Assembly: GCA_964017235.1 (NCBI GenBank)
Contig: OZ024936.1
Span: 14,856,496 to 14,920,495 of the forward strand
Source of the DNA: Sabellastarte sp. h YS-2021
Taxonomy: Eukaryota; Annelida; Polychaeta; Sabellida; Sabellidae
Length of the DNA stretch: 64,000 bases
Direction of reading: 5' to 3'
Both the position numbers and the translations under genes were made by a program. Every line of letters begins with the position of its first letter. Positions within the stretch are counted from its first letter, which is position 1. Positions 46,365 through 56,879 of this stretch are shown piece after piece. Under the pieces are notes generated by a model. It worked only from the letters and a program-made list of their open reading frames with translations, made no database searches and was not told the origin of the DNA.

Positions 46365-47008
46365 TATTCATGCACAAATCTTGATAAGACTGAATTCATA
46401 GTATTTGGCTCTAAGTCTCAGCATGAAGAACTTAATCACCCCTTCCCAGTCAATATACTCGGTAATCTTTTTCACCAGAAGATGCAGTTAGGAACCTTGG
46501 TGTCTGGTTTGATTCAGATTTCTCATTCTCTTGCCAGGTTATGAAGGTCTGCATGGCTTGTTTTCCTCATGTCTAGGATCTTCAGTGACTCCGAGGACAT
46601 CTGACACATGAAGCTGCCCTTATGGCTGCCAATGCTCTGGTCGGAGGTTGTCTTGATTACTGTGACTCTCTGTTCAGAGGTTTCTCAGCTCTGGATTTGC
46701 GCAAACTTCAATGTGTTCAGAGACGTCTTGCCAGAATTGTGGCCAACACCACCAAGTATTCACACATCACTCCAGTTAGAAAAGTACTACATTGGTTGCC
46801 CATTAAGTGCCATTCTATATTTAAGATTGCCATGCTTGCTTATAAGTTCCTACACAGTGGTAACCCCAAATACTTTGAACCCTTTCTGATACTCAGACAT
46901 AGTGCGTATAACACTCGTCAAAGTCAATCTGATGGCATGTTTCTTGAGGTACCCCACTTTGCTTTAGTTTTCAAATATCGAAAGCATTTTGGTCTCAACA
47001 TCTTCTGA
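46365..47008 (+). pseudogene. CR1/L2-like ORF2, C-terminal fragment
   Basis: Contains 'LDKTEFIVFGSKSQHEEL' (46380-46433), a broken middle, then an open 128-codon frame (46622-47005) with 'CLDYCDSLFRG', 'LRKLQCVQRRLARIVANTTK', 'SHITPVRKVLHWLPIK' and 'FKIAMLAYKFLH'. This corresponds to the region downstream of the reverse transcriptase in the 37.3-44.3 kb element, but with different residues, so it is another subfamily. 5'-truncated, inactive. Confidence 0.85.
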
Positions 47009-47177
47009 TGCTATGTTGGATCTTGTAGAATGTAGGTTGGTTGGATCGAGGGGAACTGTATCCAAACTTGCATATGCATGAATAAGGTTATTTTGGGGTT
47101 AGGTCTCTTGCAAGATGTACTGCTTCGTGTCTAAGTATGTCATGTGCACTGAAAACCTTTGACAATTATAAACTCGT

Positions 47178-47497
47178 TATTTATTTGTCAAAATGGTGCC
47201 TAAAACAACAAACTTCCTAAATGACAAATTTAAACTTGTCATTTTCTTGTTGACCAAATTAACTGACAAACTTATGACAAGAAAATAACCCTGATAGTCC
47301 AATTAATTTGTCATTTTAGGCTATTGGTGACATTCTCATGAAATTAATTTTAAGTGCACTAATTTTCTTGTCATAAGCTTTCAAGTAACATGACCTATAA
47401 TTTATGAACATTTGACTATCATTCAACAAGAAAATGGCATTTACATTTGCCATTTAGGAAACTTGTTGTTTTAGGCAACATTTTGACAAATTAATTA
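47178..47497. mobile_element. Foldback MITE with ~75-bp inverted repeats (~320 bp)
   Basis: The left arm (TTATTTGTCAAAATGGTGCC..., then AAAACAACAAACTTCCTAAA, then GACAAATTTAAACTTGTCA, then TTCTTGTTGA) is repeated inverted on the right (47415-47497: TCAACAAGAAAATGGC ... CATTTTGACAAATTAA). The middle is AT-rich. No coding capacity. A TTA or TTAA-type target is possible but not certain. Confidence 0.8.
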
Positions 47498-47547
47498 AAC
47501 ATTCATTAGTTGATTCAAAGGTAATGATTGCTGTACTTCTGGCATAC

Positions 47548-47780
47548 CTTTGAGACTTTAGAATCCCAGTGAATTTGGTCATTATCATTCAACTTCCTCA
47601 AAAATATTCTTTCAATGTCCTCGGTAGCTTTGTGGTTGGTCAGTATAACATCAAAGCATACTCTGTCACCTTTGTGTGGGTTTGAATTCCAAAGTGGCAG
47701 ATAATGAGGTCCTGTATAATATAACTTTGGCAATACGATCCCTGGTTTCCATAATATGAAAATCATCCCAGATCTGGGTA
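47548..47780 (-). CDS. Possible internal coding exon of an unknown gene
   Basis: A minus-strand open stretch with acceptor ...ACTACTAG|TACCC (preceded by TTAATTTCACTTGTTTACC) and donor CAAAG|GTATGCC. It has phase 1 in and phase 0 out. The residues include 'KGDRVCFDVILTNHKATEDI' and 'IFLRKLND', faintly like an OB or cold-shock beta-barrel. No neighbouring exon was found. Could be chance or a gene relic. Confidence 0.3.
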
Positions 47781-48122
47781 CTAGTAGTTTGGTGGTAAAC
47801 AAGTGAAATTAACAGTGATACAGATATTGAGAATGGTCAAATTTATCAGTAAAATGCGTAATCTAAGAATAATACAGAAAAAATAATTTAAAACAATATT
47901 AGCTAATCAATCACCTGTTAAAGTGTTGAGTTTCAAGTTTATTATTTATGGAAATTAATAGCGTTTTAATAAACATTATGAGTATATCTTTTTTCTACTT
48001 GCAATCGGTTTCTCGACACACTCGACCAGTTTGGACTAAACATGCTGGAATTATATCATTCCTATAACTTAAATGTACAATGCCAATATATTTTTGTGTC
48101 ATATTATGCATATGAATCAGTA

Positions 48123-48349
48123 TTTATTAATTTGGGTTTTAATGTCACTTTTAATACTGTACATTTCATGTCATGACAAGTAGTTTTATGGGCAGAGGAA
48201 ACCGGTACATACAGTTGGTCAAGCCTCAGTACTGTAAACTGCTGACCATCGGTTAGCAACTATCAACTTTCTAACATAGGGTCTGGCGTTTGAACATAGG
48301 GTCTCAAAGGTGGGAGGCGAGTGTATTACCACTGCCCCACTGTGGCCCC
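48123..48349 (-). mobile_element. tRNA-derived SINE, subfamily A, older copy
   Basis: Reverse copy with diverged body ('gggttttaatgtcactttta'). Target duplicate ATATGAATCAGTA (48110-48122) and ATACGAATCAGTA (48350-48362), one mismatch. Confidence 0.85.
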
Positions 48350-49483
48350 ATACGAATCAGTAATGTTGATCTTTAATATTTTAAAAATGATAACCTATAA
48401 TAGCAAATGCCCAGTGTTCAGGGTTTGTGTTTACTAAAACCATCAACAGCTGCCTCTTTGATGGTAGACCCTGTACAACATCCTTAAAATTACAGCCACC
48501 ATACCTTAGGGCATTATGATTTCAGCAGTCTTCTGAATGAATTAATCAGTGATTCTGAGGTTTTTCCGTGGAATGAGATGTTATAATGTGCTATACACAT
48601 ATTTCAGACATGGTATTTCGAACACAGCTTGACATTGACATTTATGATATGTCTGACTTGATGGAAACCTCAAGTTTATAGTTATCTTCTGACAGATAAG
48701 TCACAGATGAGTTACAGAAGACTTTAATTGTGAAGATCAAAACACAAAGATCACAGGTCATGCAATTATGCATCACATGGTGTGGCTCTGATGCAACATT
48801 GAGTTTTGTGTCATTTTTACGATTTCTTGTGGAATGGTACAGCTTAACACAGGAAACCATGCACTACTTGATATTACGCCTGTAGGGCTTTACAAGAGAA
48901 TTTCTTCTGAGTAAATTGAAGAGAAAAGTGGCAAACCATTTTGACTGTATAACAATGAAATTACAGGAAAATGTGTCTAGGTGAGTCAAACCCACACACT
49001 CTCATTCCACAGGCATACCTTACCTTTTCACATCACTGTGCACAGTCCATTTCTGTTATGTATGTTTTTCAAAATCCTTTCAACCTATAATCACTGATAT
49101 TTTTATATTTATTTTGAATAATAAACAGGAACAGCCTTTTTCATATATTCTCACTGAACATGGACCTGCAAATTTGACCCCATAAATGCTAAAGACAAAT
49201 GCACCAGCAGAATACAAAAGATTTAATTAAATCAATTGAACATTTTCAGAATCAACACTTTTTTTCAATGTTCAGGTCACCACATTCAATATAATTAGAG
49301 ATTTAGGCCATGTATATGTAACATTGGTTTTTACATGGCCTCTTTTTGTGGTTTTTTTCGGCCTCGTATTTTCTGATTCACGAATCCACACTTTCTCGTG
49401 ATTTCTCCTACACAGAACGAGTTATGAGAGTTCGATCTGGATCAAGATCTAGTGTACTCCACGTTGAGCAAAGTATGATCCAG

Positions 49484-49682
49484 GGGCCGGATTCACTAAC
49501 AATACTTACACCATTCATAACCTTGGATTTTAAGTGTTACTTAAATTTCAAGAAAGAATTGTGAAGCAGTATTCATGAACGTTTCTAACTCTTGTTTCGT
49601 GAATACCACAATTTTAGTGACAATCCTTCCCTAACTTAGATCTGAGGTGACCTCATCTAAGTAGTGTTCCTGAATCTGGACC
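49484..49682. mobile_element. PIF/Harbinger-like MITE (199 bp)
   Basis: Inverted ends GGGCCGGATTCACTAACA and, in reverse, GGTCCAGATTCAGGAACA. Flanked by CAG (49481-49483 and 49683-49685), a CWG target duplicate. The outermost bases resemble the ends of the 30594-34012 element. Confidence 0.7.
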
Positions 49683-50470
49683 CAGATCTGATGTACAGTA
49701 GCTACAAAGAAACTGACTCAGTCACTACTATCCTGTAGTATTCTGGAAATGAATTGTATCCTGTTACTCGTCCTAAGTTGGCACAACTGAAAAACAAAAT
49801 TCATGTTGTGATTTGTTTTATGTGTAACTAAATTATGTACTTTCTGAATGATAAACCTTTAATCTATTTTGAATATTTTTATGTGACAGTAATGTAATTT
49901 TCTACCTTAAGTCAGTTCATCAAAATAAATTTCTAATCTGCACCCGGGTAACACCCAAAATACAATATTTTGATAGTCACTGTGGCAGGCATTGCTGTGG
50001 GAGGCTTTATATGTGGTTGGAAATTTAATGCACATAGCAGGGCATGCATCTGATGTGATGATAACCCGCTGACAATGTTCTTTTTAAATTTTTGTTGCAC
50101 ACTGCGATTTTGTCAAGTTACGAAGCCAAATTCCATTCTTCATTTTGCAAATTATTCCACAAAAATGACCTACTGAAGCTATATTATTGAAACAAATATC
50201 ATGAAAAAAGTATGTATGCACATGCTGATCTAAAATTTGCCCCAAATTTGAAATATGCAAATAGAGTAAACTATGAAGTAATATGATTACAAATATGCTA
50301 AAAGTATACACATGCTTACTACCCAGCTAATCTAAATGTGTCCTAAATTTTAAATGTAGCATCCAACAGTCTACAATATAGTGTAATTTGTGTGTTACAA
50401 TAATCTGCTCATTTTCTTTCCACTTGATTTGTACCAAAGTATCAGTCTGATTTTGTCCAGCATTAGAAGT

Positions 50471-50476
50471 TTTATT
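50471..50476 (-). terminator. Poly(A) signal, ART-like gene 1
   Basis: AATAAA on the minus strand, 53 bases after the stop codon. Confidence 0.6.
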
Positions 50477-50528
50477 AACTATCATCATGTGGTCAATGGT
50501 TGTATCTCTGTCCACTCTATCCAGCCCT

Positions 50529-51574
50529 TTAACATCTTGGGATATAGACAAGCTGAATGGCATCAGGTGGTATTCTCCCACCCCACAGCAAGATCTCACG
50601 GGATCTTCGTGCAAAGTTTCGAGCCATTGGAAAGGTCAGGTCACCTCCATCCCTGTAGTCTCCCACTTGAAGGCCTGCGTCCCTGGCCATCCGCAGGTCT
50701 ATAGCCACAACGCGATTATTGGTACGTGATGCCCAGTCCCGAGCGCCAATTAAATCATCAGTGGCAGACATATACTGGGAGGGAAACGTACTTCCACGAC
50801 AAATGTGGAACGATGGCTTGTAATTCTTGCTGGGATCTTTGGCTTCAAGGCCTTCATCTGGGTTTTCCTCCGGACGGATGACGCGGTAAACATAAGGTGG
50901 CAGGTCATCCTGTCTCTTCACGCGACCCTCATTAATGATGTTGGTAAGCTTTAGCTTGTGGTTCTTCTCTTGTTGAACTGCTGACATAAAAGTGACAAAC
51001 ACTATTCAATTGTATGAAATAAAAAAAAATTAACAGTTTAATTCATTGTGTCTGTTCTCAGTTGAATAGGAAAGTGTCATGTGTGTGTGCATGTGAAAAG
51101 ATAACTTTGACGAAGGTTTTGTCCCTGTGTTTGAGGCATTTATAGTTAATACTTGTTATATATTACACCCCTTATTGTAAATATTGCTACATACATTAAT
51201 ATTATTATATAGTACCATATATTATAACTTATTATATATCGAGCATACGCAAGTGGTCCATATTGTTTTTAAACCAAATTCCAGATTCAGATTTCATATG
51301 TAAAGAAATGATAATTGCAATTGTCTATTGATGTATAGATAATTAAGGTAAAGTAAAAGATAAAAAAAAACATTTCACCTTTTTCAGCAAGATTTGCAAC
51401 ATCTCGCTTCACAAAAAGTTCATCATGGCATGTTCGGGGGGAGGTATCCCAAAGTTTAGGGTTACAGTCTTCAGCATGATGAACTTTTTTATTTTTCCTA
51501 CCACAACCCTGGCCATAGTGAAAAACAGCTACCAACAGAACCATGCATAAGGTCACTCCACATACAGCACTCAT
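50529..51574 (-). CDS. Putative secreted ADP-ribosyltransferase-like protein 1 (two coding exons)
   Basis: Coding exons are 51574-51379 (196 nt) and 50980-50529 (452 nt), total 215 residues. The intron is phase 1, donor AG|GTGAAA, acceptor TATGTCAG. A signal peptide opens the protein (MSAVCGVTLCMVLLVAVFHYG), followed by 'GCGRK' and a Cys-containing pro-region ending near residue 65. Residues 85-88 are R-V-K-R before Q, a furin-type site. The mature part has R98 (VYRVIR), S137-A-T139 in QYMSAT, and E194 in S-R-E-I-L, then 'WGGRIPPDAI' and a terminal Cys. This order matches the Arg / Ser-x-Thr / Glu signature of R-S-E ADP-ribosyltransferases (including pierisin- or enterotoxin-like families). 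Known families would transfer ADP-ribose from NAD to protein or DNA; the target here is unknown. The upstream non-coding exon ends at donor 52209 (CAG|TCC acceptor at 51583). The fold assignment is inferred from motifs only. Confidence 0.6.
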
Positions 51575-51702
51575 CTTGGTGGACTGAAAAAAATATTCCA
51601 TGGATTCATCTGCCACAGCATGGTGAGTTTTAGAAAGATGGTGAACATAAAAAGGAAACACTCCTGATTGACTTAAGAAAAAGGGTGTTAGATATATTGC
51701 TT

Positions 51703-51940
51703 GATTTATTTATTTGTTTATTTATTTGGGGTTTTACATCGCTTTCGACACTATATAGGTCATAGCATGAAGGGCAGTTGGGAGGGTAGAGGAAACCGGT
51801 ACATACAGTTGGTCAAGGTTCTGTACTGTAAACTGCTGACCAACGGCAAGCAACTACCAGCTTTCCCACTTGAGCTCGGGCCAGGAGCCGTCCTTCGATC
51901 TCAGAGGTGGGAGGTGAGAGTGTTACCACTCTGCCACCAT
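51703..51940 (-). mobile_element. tRNA-derived SINE, subfamily A
   Basis: Reverse copy upstream of gene 1 in its first intron, with (ATTT)n, 'ggggttttacatcgctttcg', and tRNA-like head 'agagtggtaacactctcacc'. Confidence 0.9.
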
Positions 51941-52069
51941 GCATGAATGTGTAATATGATTATTATATTGGTTATCTTAATGCAAAGCATTTTCGGGTAT
52001 GTCAAATGAGGGAGGTTTTACTTTTCCTATTTTTTTGTATTATGAAAATTTAAATAAATCCATGTTTAA

Positions 52070-52190
52070 AGGTTTGCCAAAGGGACAGTCCAACTGCCAT
52101 TCAAGTCTGGAAGGGAAATGAACCTAGAACCTGATGAGTAGAGAGCCAATGTGTTAGCCACTACACCACGACACCCTCCCATCCCCGAAA
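52070..52190 (-). repeat. tRNA-derived SINE head, another family
   Basis: Reverse complement shows an A-box 'tcgtggtgtagtggctaac' and B-box 'ggttcatttcc'. The head is unlike subfamilies A and B downstream; only about 110 bp is present. Confidence 0.55.
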
Positions 52191-52208
52191 ATCTACCATG
52201 AATCTTAC

Positions 52209-52320
52209 CTCTCAGTGTTATGTCTTGTTCTGTGTCCGTAACACAAATTCAGTTACTTTGAAACACTTATTACTCCTTGAAAATCCAAATGATTCTGAAT
52301 TGTGTGAGCGTTCCCTGTCC
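52209..52320 (-). other. Non-coding first exon (5' UTR) of ART-like gene 1, approximate
   Basis: Donor AG|GTAAGATT on the minus strand fixes the 3' boundary of the exon at 52209. The equivalent donor in gene 2 is G|GTAAGG at 60145, in an aligned block. The start of the exon is unknown. Confidence 0.4.
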
Positions 52321-52729
52321 TATTTTTGTATAACCACAGTTGAAACTACAAATGTGCCAGCAATCCAACATCTTCCCTCTGAAGAATTCAACTCTGAACA
52401 AAACTGTCTTTTTATGTGTCTAGAATGTTTTAAAATCTTAATATAACTTGACTAATAACTCCATAAAACATTGCATCACTTATTTGTGGCTTTCTGGTCC
52501 CATGTTATCTATTTTATAAAACTCCTTGTGAGGCACATTGATAACTTTTCCAGTAGATATTTGTTTTCTTGCACTTTAAACAGAGCCTGGAGTTAGAAAA
52601 AAAGACTGATTTTACATCTTGTGACATAAATTTGACAGTTGTATCCGGGAGTAATATACTGTACCAGTAGTAATTTCAGCAACAATACATTTTCACTATT
52701 ATTTCCTACATACTTAATTGTCACTTGTA

Positions 52730-53370
52730 TAAAAATACGAAAACAAATTGAAATCCACGGTATCACTCTTGTGTATTATTCATAAATTTTTGATTATATA
52801 TATGTCGTATCAGAAAGTCCAATCCATCAGAATTTGAAATTCTGACAGAACTATCCATCAGAAAGTCCAATTGGACTTTCTGATGTCAGAAAGTCCAATC
52901 TTAATATTTAACTAAAATAATGCTCTGTGGTACGGATTTGAAGTTCTTACATCAGAATCTCAAATCCTGATGGATTGGACTTTCTGATACCTAGCTATCA
53001 GAAACTCAAATCCATCAGAAACTCAAATCCTGGTATGTTTTCTATGTGTGATTACTCTGTGGTACGAAAATTGAAGTTCTCACATCAGAATTTCAAATTC
53101 TGATGGATTGGACTTTCTGATACCTGGCCATCAGAAACTCCAATCCATCAGAAACTCTAATCCTGTTGGAATTTTTTAAAATCAAAAATAAGGTTTCTTA
53201 TATAAATTTTATTGAACAAATTACGTGACATATCAGTTAATACAAAAGTAATACAATTACAATTACATATGACTCATTATATGACTCTATAAAAATACGA
53301 AAATAAATTAAAATCCACGGTATCACTGTTGTGTATTATTCATAAATTTTTGATTATGTATATATATGAC
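52730..53370. repeat. Palindrome-rich cluster between direct repeats
   Basis: A ~75-bp direct repeat ('aaatccacggtatcact', 'gtgtattattcataaatttt') at 52735-52805 and 53290-53365 brackets many forward and inverted copies of CAGAAAGTCCAATCCATC. A perfect 30-base palindrome occupies 52856-52885 (CATCAGAAAGTCCAA then its complement). Inverted copies (GATGGATTGGACTTTCTGAT) recur near 52970 and 53100. No coding frame. Confidence 0.85.
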
Positions 53371-53503
53371 TCATTATTATATATGCATTTTTGGGGAAGA
53401 TGGATGGGGGGGGGGGGCTTGGGTATATTCTTAGGGACAGACACTACACCCAGTCTTTCACAACATTTTTTAAGTTCAAAATTTTCTTCTGTGTTTTTTT
53501 TTT

Positions 53504-53514
<11 letters not shown>

Positions 53515-53543
<29 letters not shown>
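53515..53543 (+). repeat. Homopolymer G29
   Basis: Twenty-nine G following a T-rich run. It makes spurious polyglycine and polyproline frames. Confidence 0.85.
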
Positions 53544-53544
<1 letters not shown>

Positions 53545-53955
53545 GGAATTTGATAAATTACTCTGAAGTTGATGGTTGCTTGCCTGATTGTTGAACAGCC
53601 ATTCCACACAACTTTCCTCAATCCTCTCAACTGCAATTTTACTGACAGAAATCTGACAGTATGCAGAATAATAAGGAATTATATGAGACACATGTAAAAG
53701 TGAGCACTTTCCCCTGTAGTGTGACTGGGGCTTTATTTGGTGTATGGCATTACCACATTGAACTCTTAGGTTGTGAAATCCTTGTGTTCACGGTATGATT
53801 ACAACATGAAAATCACATGTTCATTCCGCAGTTGTGATTCACCAGAGGACATCTAGTTTTTGTTTATGTTCTTTTTTACTTTTACTTAAAAAATCTACCG
53901 TACATATATGTTTTATGTTTTTTTCCCCACAGAAACTGTAAGATTTTAGTTGCAA

Positions 53956-54222
53956 TTTTATTTATTTTGGAGTTTTACGTCACTTTCATCACTGCACAGG
54001 TCATATCACCACGATGGGTAGTTTTGTTGTTTGAGTAATCCAGTACATACTGCATTGTCTCCGTTCTGTGCTGTAAACTGCTGACCATTGGTAAAAAAAA
54101 CTACCATTTTCCCCACAAAAGGTCCGGATTTGAACGCCCGACCTCACAGGTGGGTGGGGTGGGGGGGGGGGGTGGGGGGGGGGGGAGGGCGAGTGTGTTA
54201 CCACTGCACCACCGTGGCCCCC
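53956..54222 (-). mobile_element. tRNA-derived SINE, subfamily A, diverged
   Basis: Reverse copy ('ggagttttacgtcactttca', 'gtaaactgctgaccattggt') with a G-rich expansion (54148-54187) inside the tRNA-like head. Confidence 0.8.
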
Positions 54223-55183
54223 AAAATCTTACTTTGCTGCCAATTGACTGCCTTGGACCTCAAGATACATCTGATCTTGACCTTGGCATTACCACAGAAG
54301 TTACTGGATGGGGCATGCGCAGAGGCTCTTTTGAGGAGTAAATTGTAGAAATTCTGAAAAGTAACACCTATTTTTATACTTCTGTGCAGCAGTATTTCTT
54401 CTTTTTTTTTCAATAAATGCACATTAACAAAAAGCTGATAGATAATAAAGCTAAAATGTCAAACTACCACAGGCATACCATACAGTCTTCTTGTCGATCA
54501 AACAGTTCAAAATTAAAGTCTCTAAACATAACAGAACCTATTTTAAAGCAAGGAATAACAGTGAATTTTTAACATGTAACAGAACCATTCTTAATATAAA
54601 TAGTTACACCACTTTCCTATTTGGTAAAACCGGACTTTTGTAGGTCCAGGGCAGAGCTTTCTGTTGAAATGAGGTTACTAGAAAAACAGACATCATATAG
54701 TGATGTATAGTGGCTGTGACGTGTTGTGTAAAATATAGTTTGTTTTTAGAAATAATTATGAGATATGAGATAAGAGTGTTTGTGGGAACCCCGGGAATCT
54801 AAAACACAAATATAAAAAACACACACCCATATATTGAAATAAATCACATGCAGCACAGTTGGGGAAACACTCATTTGAAGTGTGAAATATTAGGCTAAAC
54901 TGTCAAGGTTTTATTACCATACACCGTGTAAATAAATGCAAAAGACATTTCATCCATCCACCAGCCAACCCAATCGTAGGATTTAAAGCAACCCACACTA
55001 ATTGAATTAAAATGACTTTCCTGTATTGTTTAGATTTCAAATATTTAATCAGTGTGTAGTATGGATATGTTTATACAACGTTGGTTTCTGTATCTTTTGA
55101 ATTAACATACAGTTCAGGAAAATCTTAATTTCGGTTTTATGGCAATCACAGCCCGTTGATTGAGTATCGGTCAGTTTTGACTA

Positions 55184-55230
55184 GTCCATCGGCCAATCAT
55201 GTTCCTCCTTACATTGGTTAGCCAATCACA
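55184..55230. promoter_or_regulatory. Cluster of CCAAT boxes
   Basis: CCAAT at 55193 and 55222 (plus) and ATTGG at 55213 (minus CCAAT). A possible promoter element between the two duplication units. Target gene unknown. Confidence 0.25.
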
Positions 55231-56836
55231 GGTCGTCTATCATCCCACCTTCTATCACACCACGTTTTCCTCTCACTTTGTACATGTAAGTTGATCTGAA
55301 CACAAGGACAATTTGAAAATACCACTCCCACCCACCCTGGTGTTTTAGTTGATGTTCTTTTTTATTGCAACAGTATTTTATTGTACGGGGGCAGATTTCC
55401 TCCCTATGTTTTAAAGTATGTATATCTAACAACGTGATAGAAATTAATAAAATTAGATTCCCAAATCTCGTCTTTAAATCTCATTCTTCATAAACGTGAG
55501 TTGTTGGCACCCTTGCTTAACAATGCGAGACCTGAGGTCTCGTTCCTTTCATATCACCACGGCTCCAACACTGACTGATATAGAAATGATAAATGTAGGG
55601 GAAAATGTACGGAAATAAATATCAACCTTGTACTACCTGGGATCACTCTAGTAGGGCTCTACAAGAGGATTTCTTCTGAACAAGCTATAGAAAAGTTGGA
55701 AGCCATTTTAACTGCATTATTAGAGGAGGGGGTGTCTCGGGTGGTCAAGTCCACCAACTCTCGTTCCAAAAACATACTGTGTCATTTCAAGAACAAGAAA
55801 AAAATCCATACCAACCAAGTCAGTAGCAGTGATTTGGTTACTTCTTCTGCCACAATATGAATTAAGAACAAACTAAGCTTGCATGCAATATTTATTTACA
55901 CTGATAGGAGAGTACATAAAGAAAACAGATATATAGTGCCTAGAGAAAACCATTGTTGCCCATGAGCAGTGCTAAAAAAACTCATAACGAAACTCACCAC
56001 ATATGCATCTTTGTTCAAGGTGTTTTTCTTTCTAATTTAAATAAAGGATGTCATCACTTTGATGATCTTTGTTCTCATTTTTCCAGCTTAAATTTATTTG
56101 CACTTAATGACCAAACTAAACACCTTCCTATTTTTGGGGAATGTCTGTAGTCTTGGGTCACTTTGTGCAATAGATACAAACTGTTCATGTAAAGTAAGGG
56201 GAATTTCTGTGGATAACCGATCTACAGGTAGATCCAATATTATAGTTCTTTAGTTATATCCAGAGAAACATCTGCATGTAATTTGATGACGACTATAACA
56301 GTATTTTGCATTTATATCTGTGACAAGGTGTTTGCCAAGTTACAATGCCAAGCAGTAAATCTTCTATGCAGCATGATAATGTTCATTTGTTTTCAATTTG
56401 CACCTAAAAGCTGCCAACTATTTTTTTTTACATTTTTTGATTTTCTCTTATAGAAAAATATTTCATAGAATTTTGGTTAACTGAAGCTTTATCATGAACA
56501 ACATCATAGCAAAATGTGTACACATGCTTAATAGTTCTACCAATCTACATTTGTCTGCAAATTTGAAATATGCAACCTTAAGAACCTGTGAAGCTACATG
56601 ATTAATAAGAAATATGAAAAAGTATACTGAGCATGCTGAATAGCTCTACAAGTCTAAACTAGCCTAAAAATTTGAAATGTGCCACCAGAACAAACTATAA
56701 GATAATAATATCATATATCATAGATATTTATGATATCAGAACCTGGACATTTTAGTTTTACCCAATTTGTGATATTGTGTCACTTTTAATTTTGTCTGGT
56801 TTCAATCCTTTCTGTTGACCATTATTGTGCACAAGT

Positions 56837-56842
56837 TTTATT
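56837..56842 (-). terminator. Poly(A) signal, ART-like gene 2
   Basis: AATAAA on the minus strand, 38 bases after the stop codon. Confidence 0.6.
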
Positions 56843-56879
56843 GCTTTGTATTTGTGTCCCATCATTCCCAGTCTTCCAT

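Larger units (their letters stand above)
48863..55630. repeat. Tandem segmental duplication, unit 1
   Basis: Aligns in the same order and orientation with 55631-62530. Matching blocks include the start 'gtagggctttacaaga' (48882 vs 55652), the ART-like gene (50529-51583 vs 56880-58123), its upstream first exon (52190-52700 vs 60130-60640, for example 'cagttgtatccggga'), and 54600-54960 vs 62050-62390 ('ttggtaaaaccggacttttg'). Coding exons are most alike and the rest is well diverged, so the duplication is old. Each unit has its own later SINE and MITE insertions. Confidence 0.8.

Noticed and set aside
53340..53636. Frames with polyproline or polyglycine
   Set aside because: They come from the G29 homopolymer.
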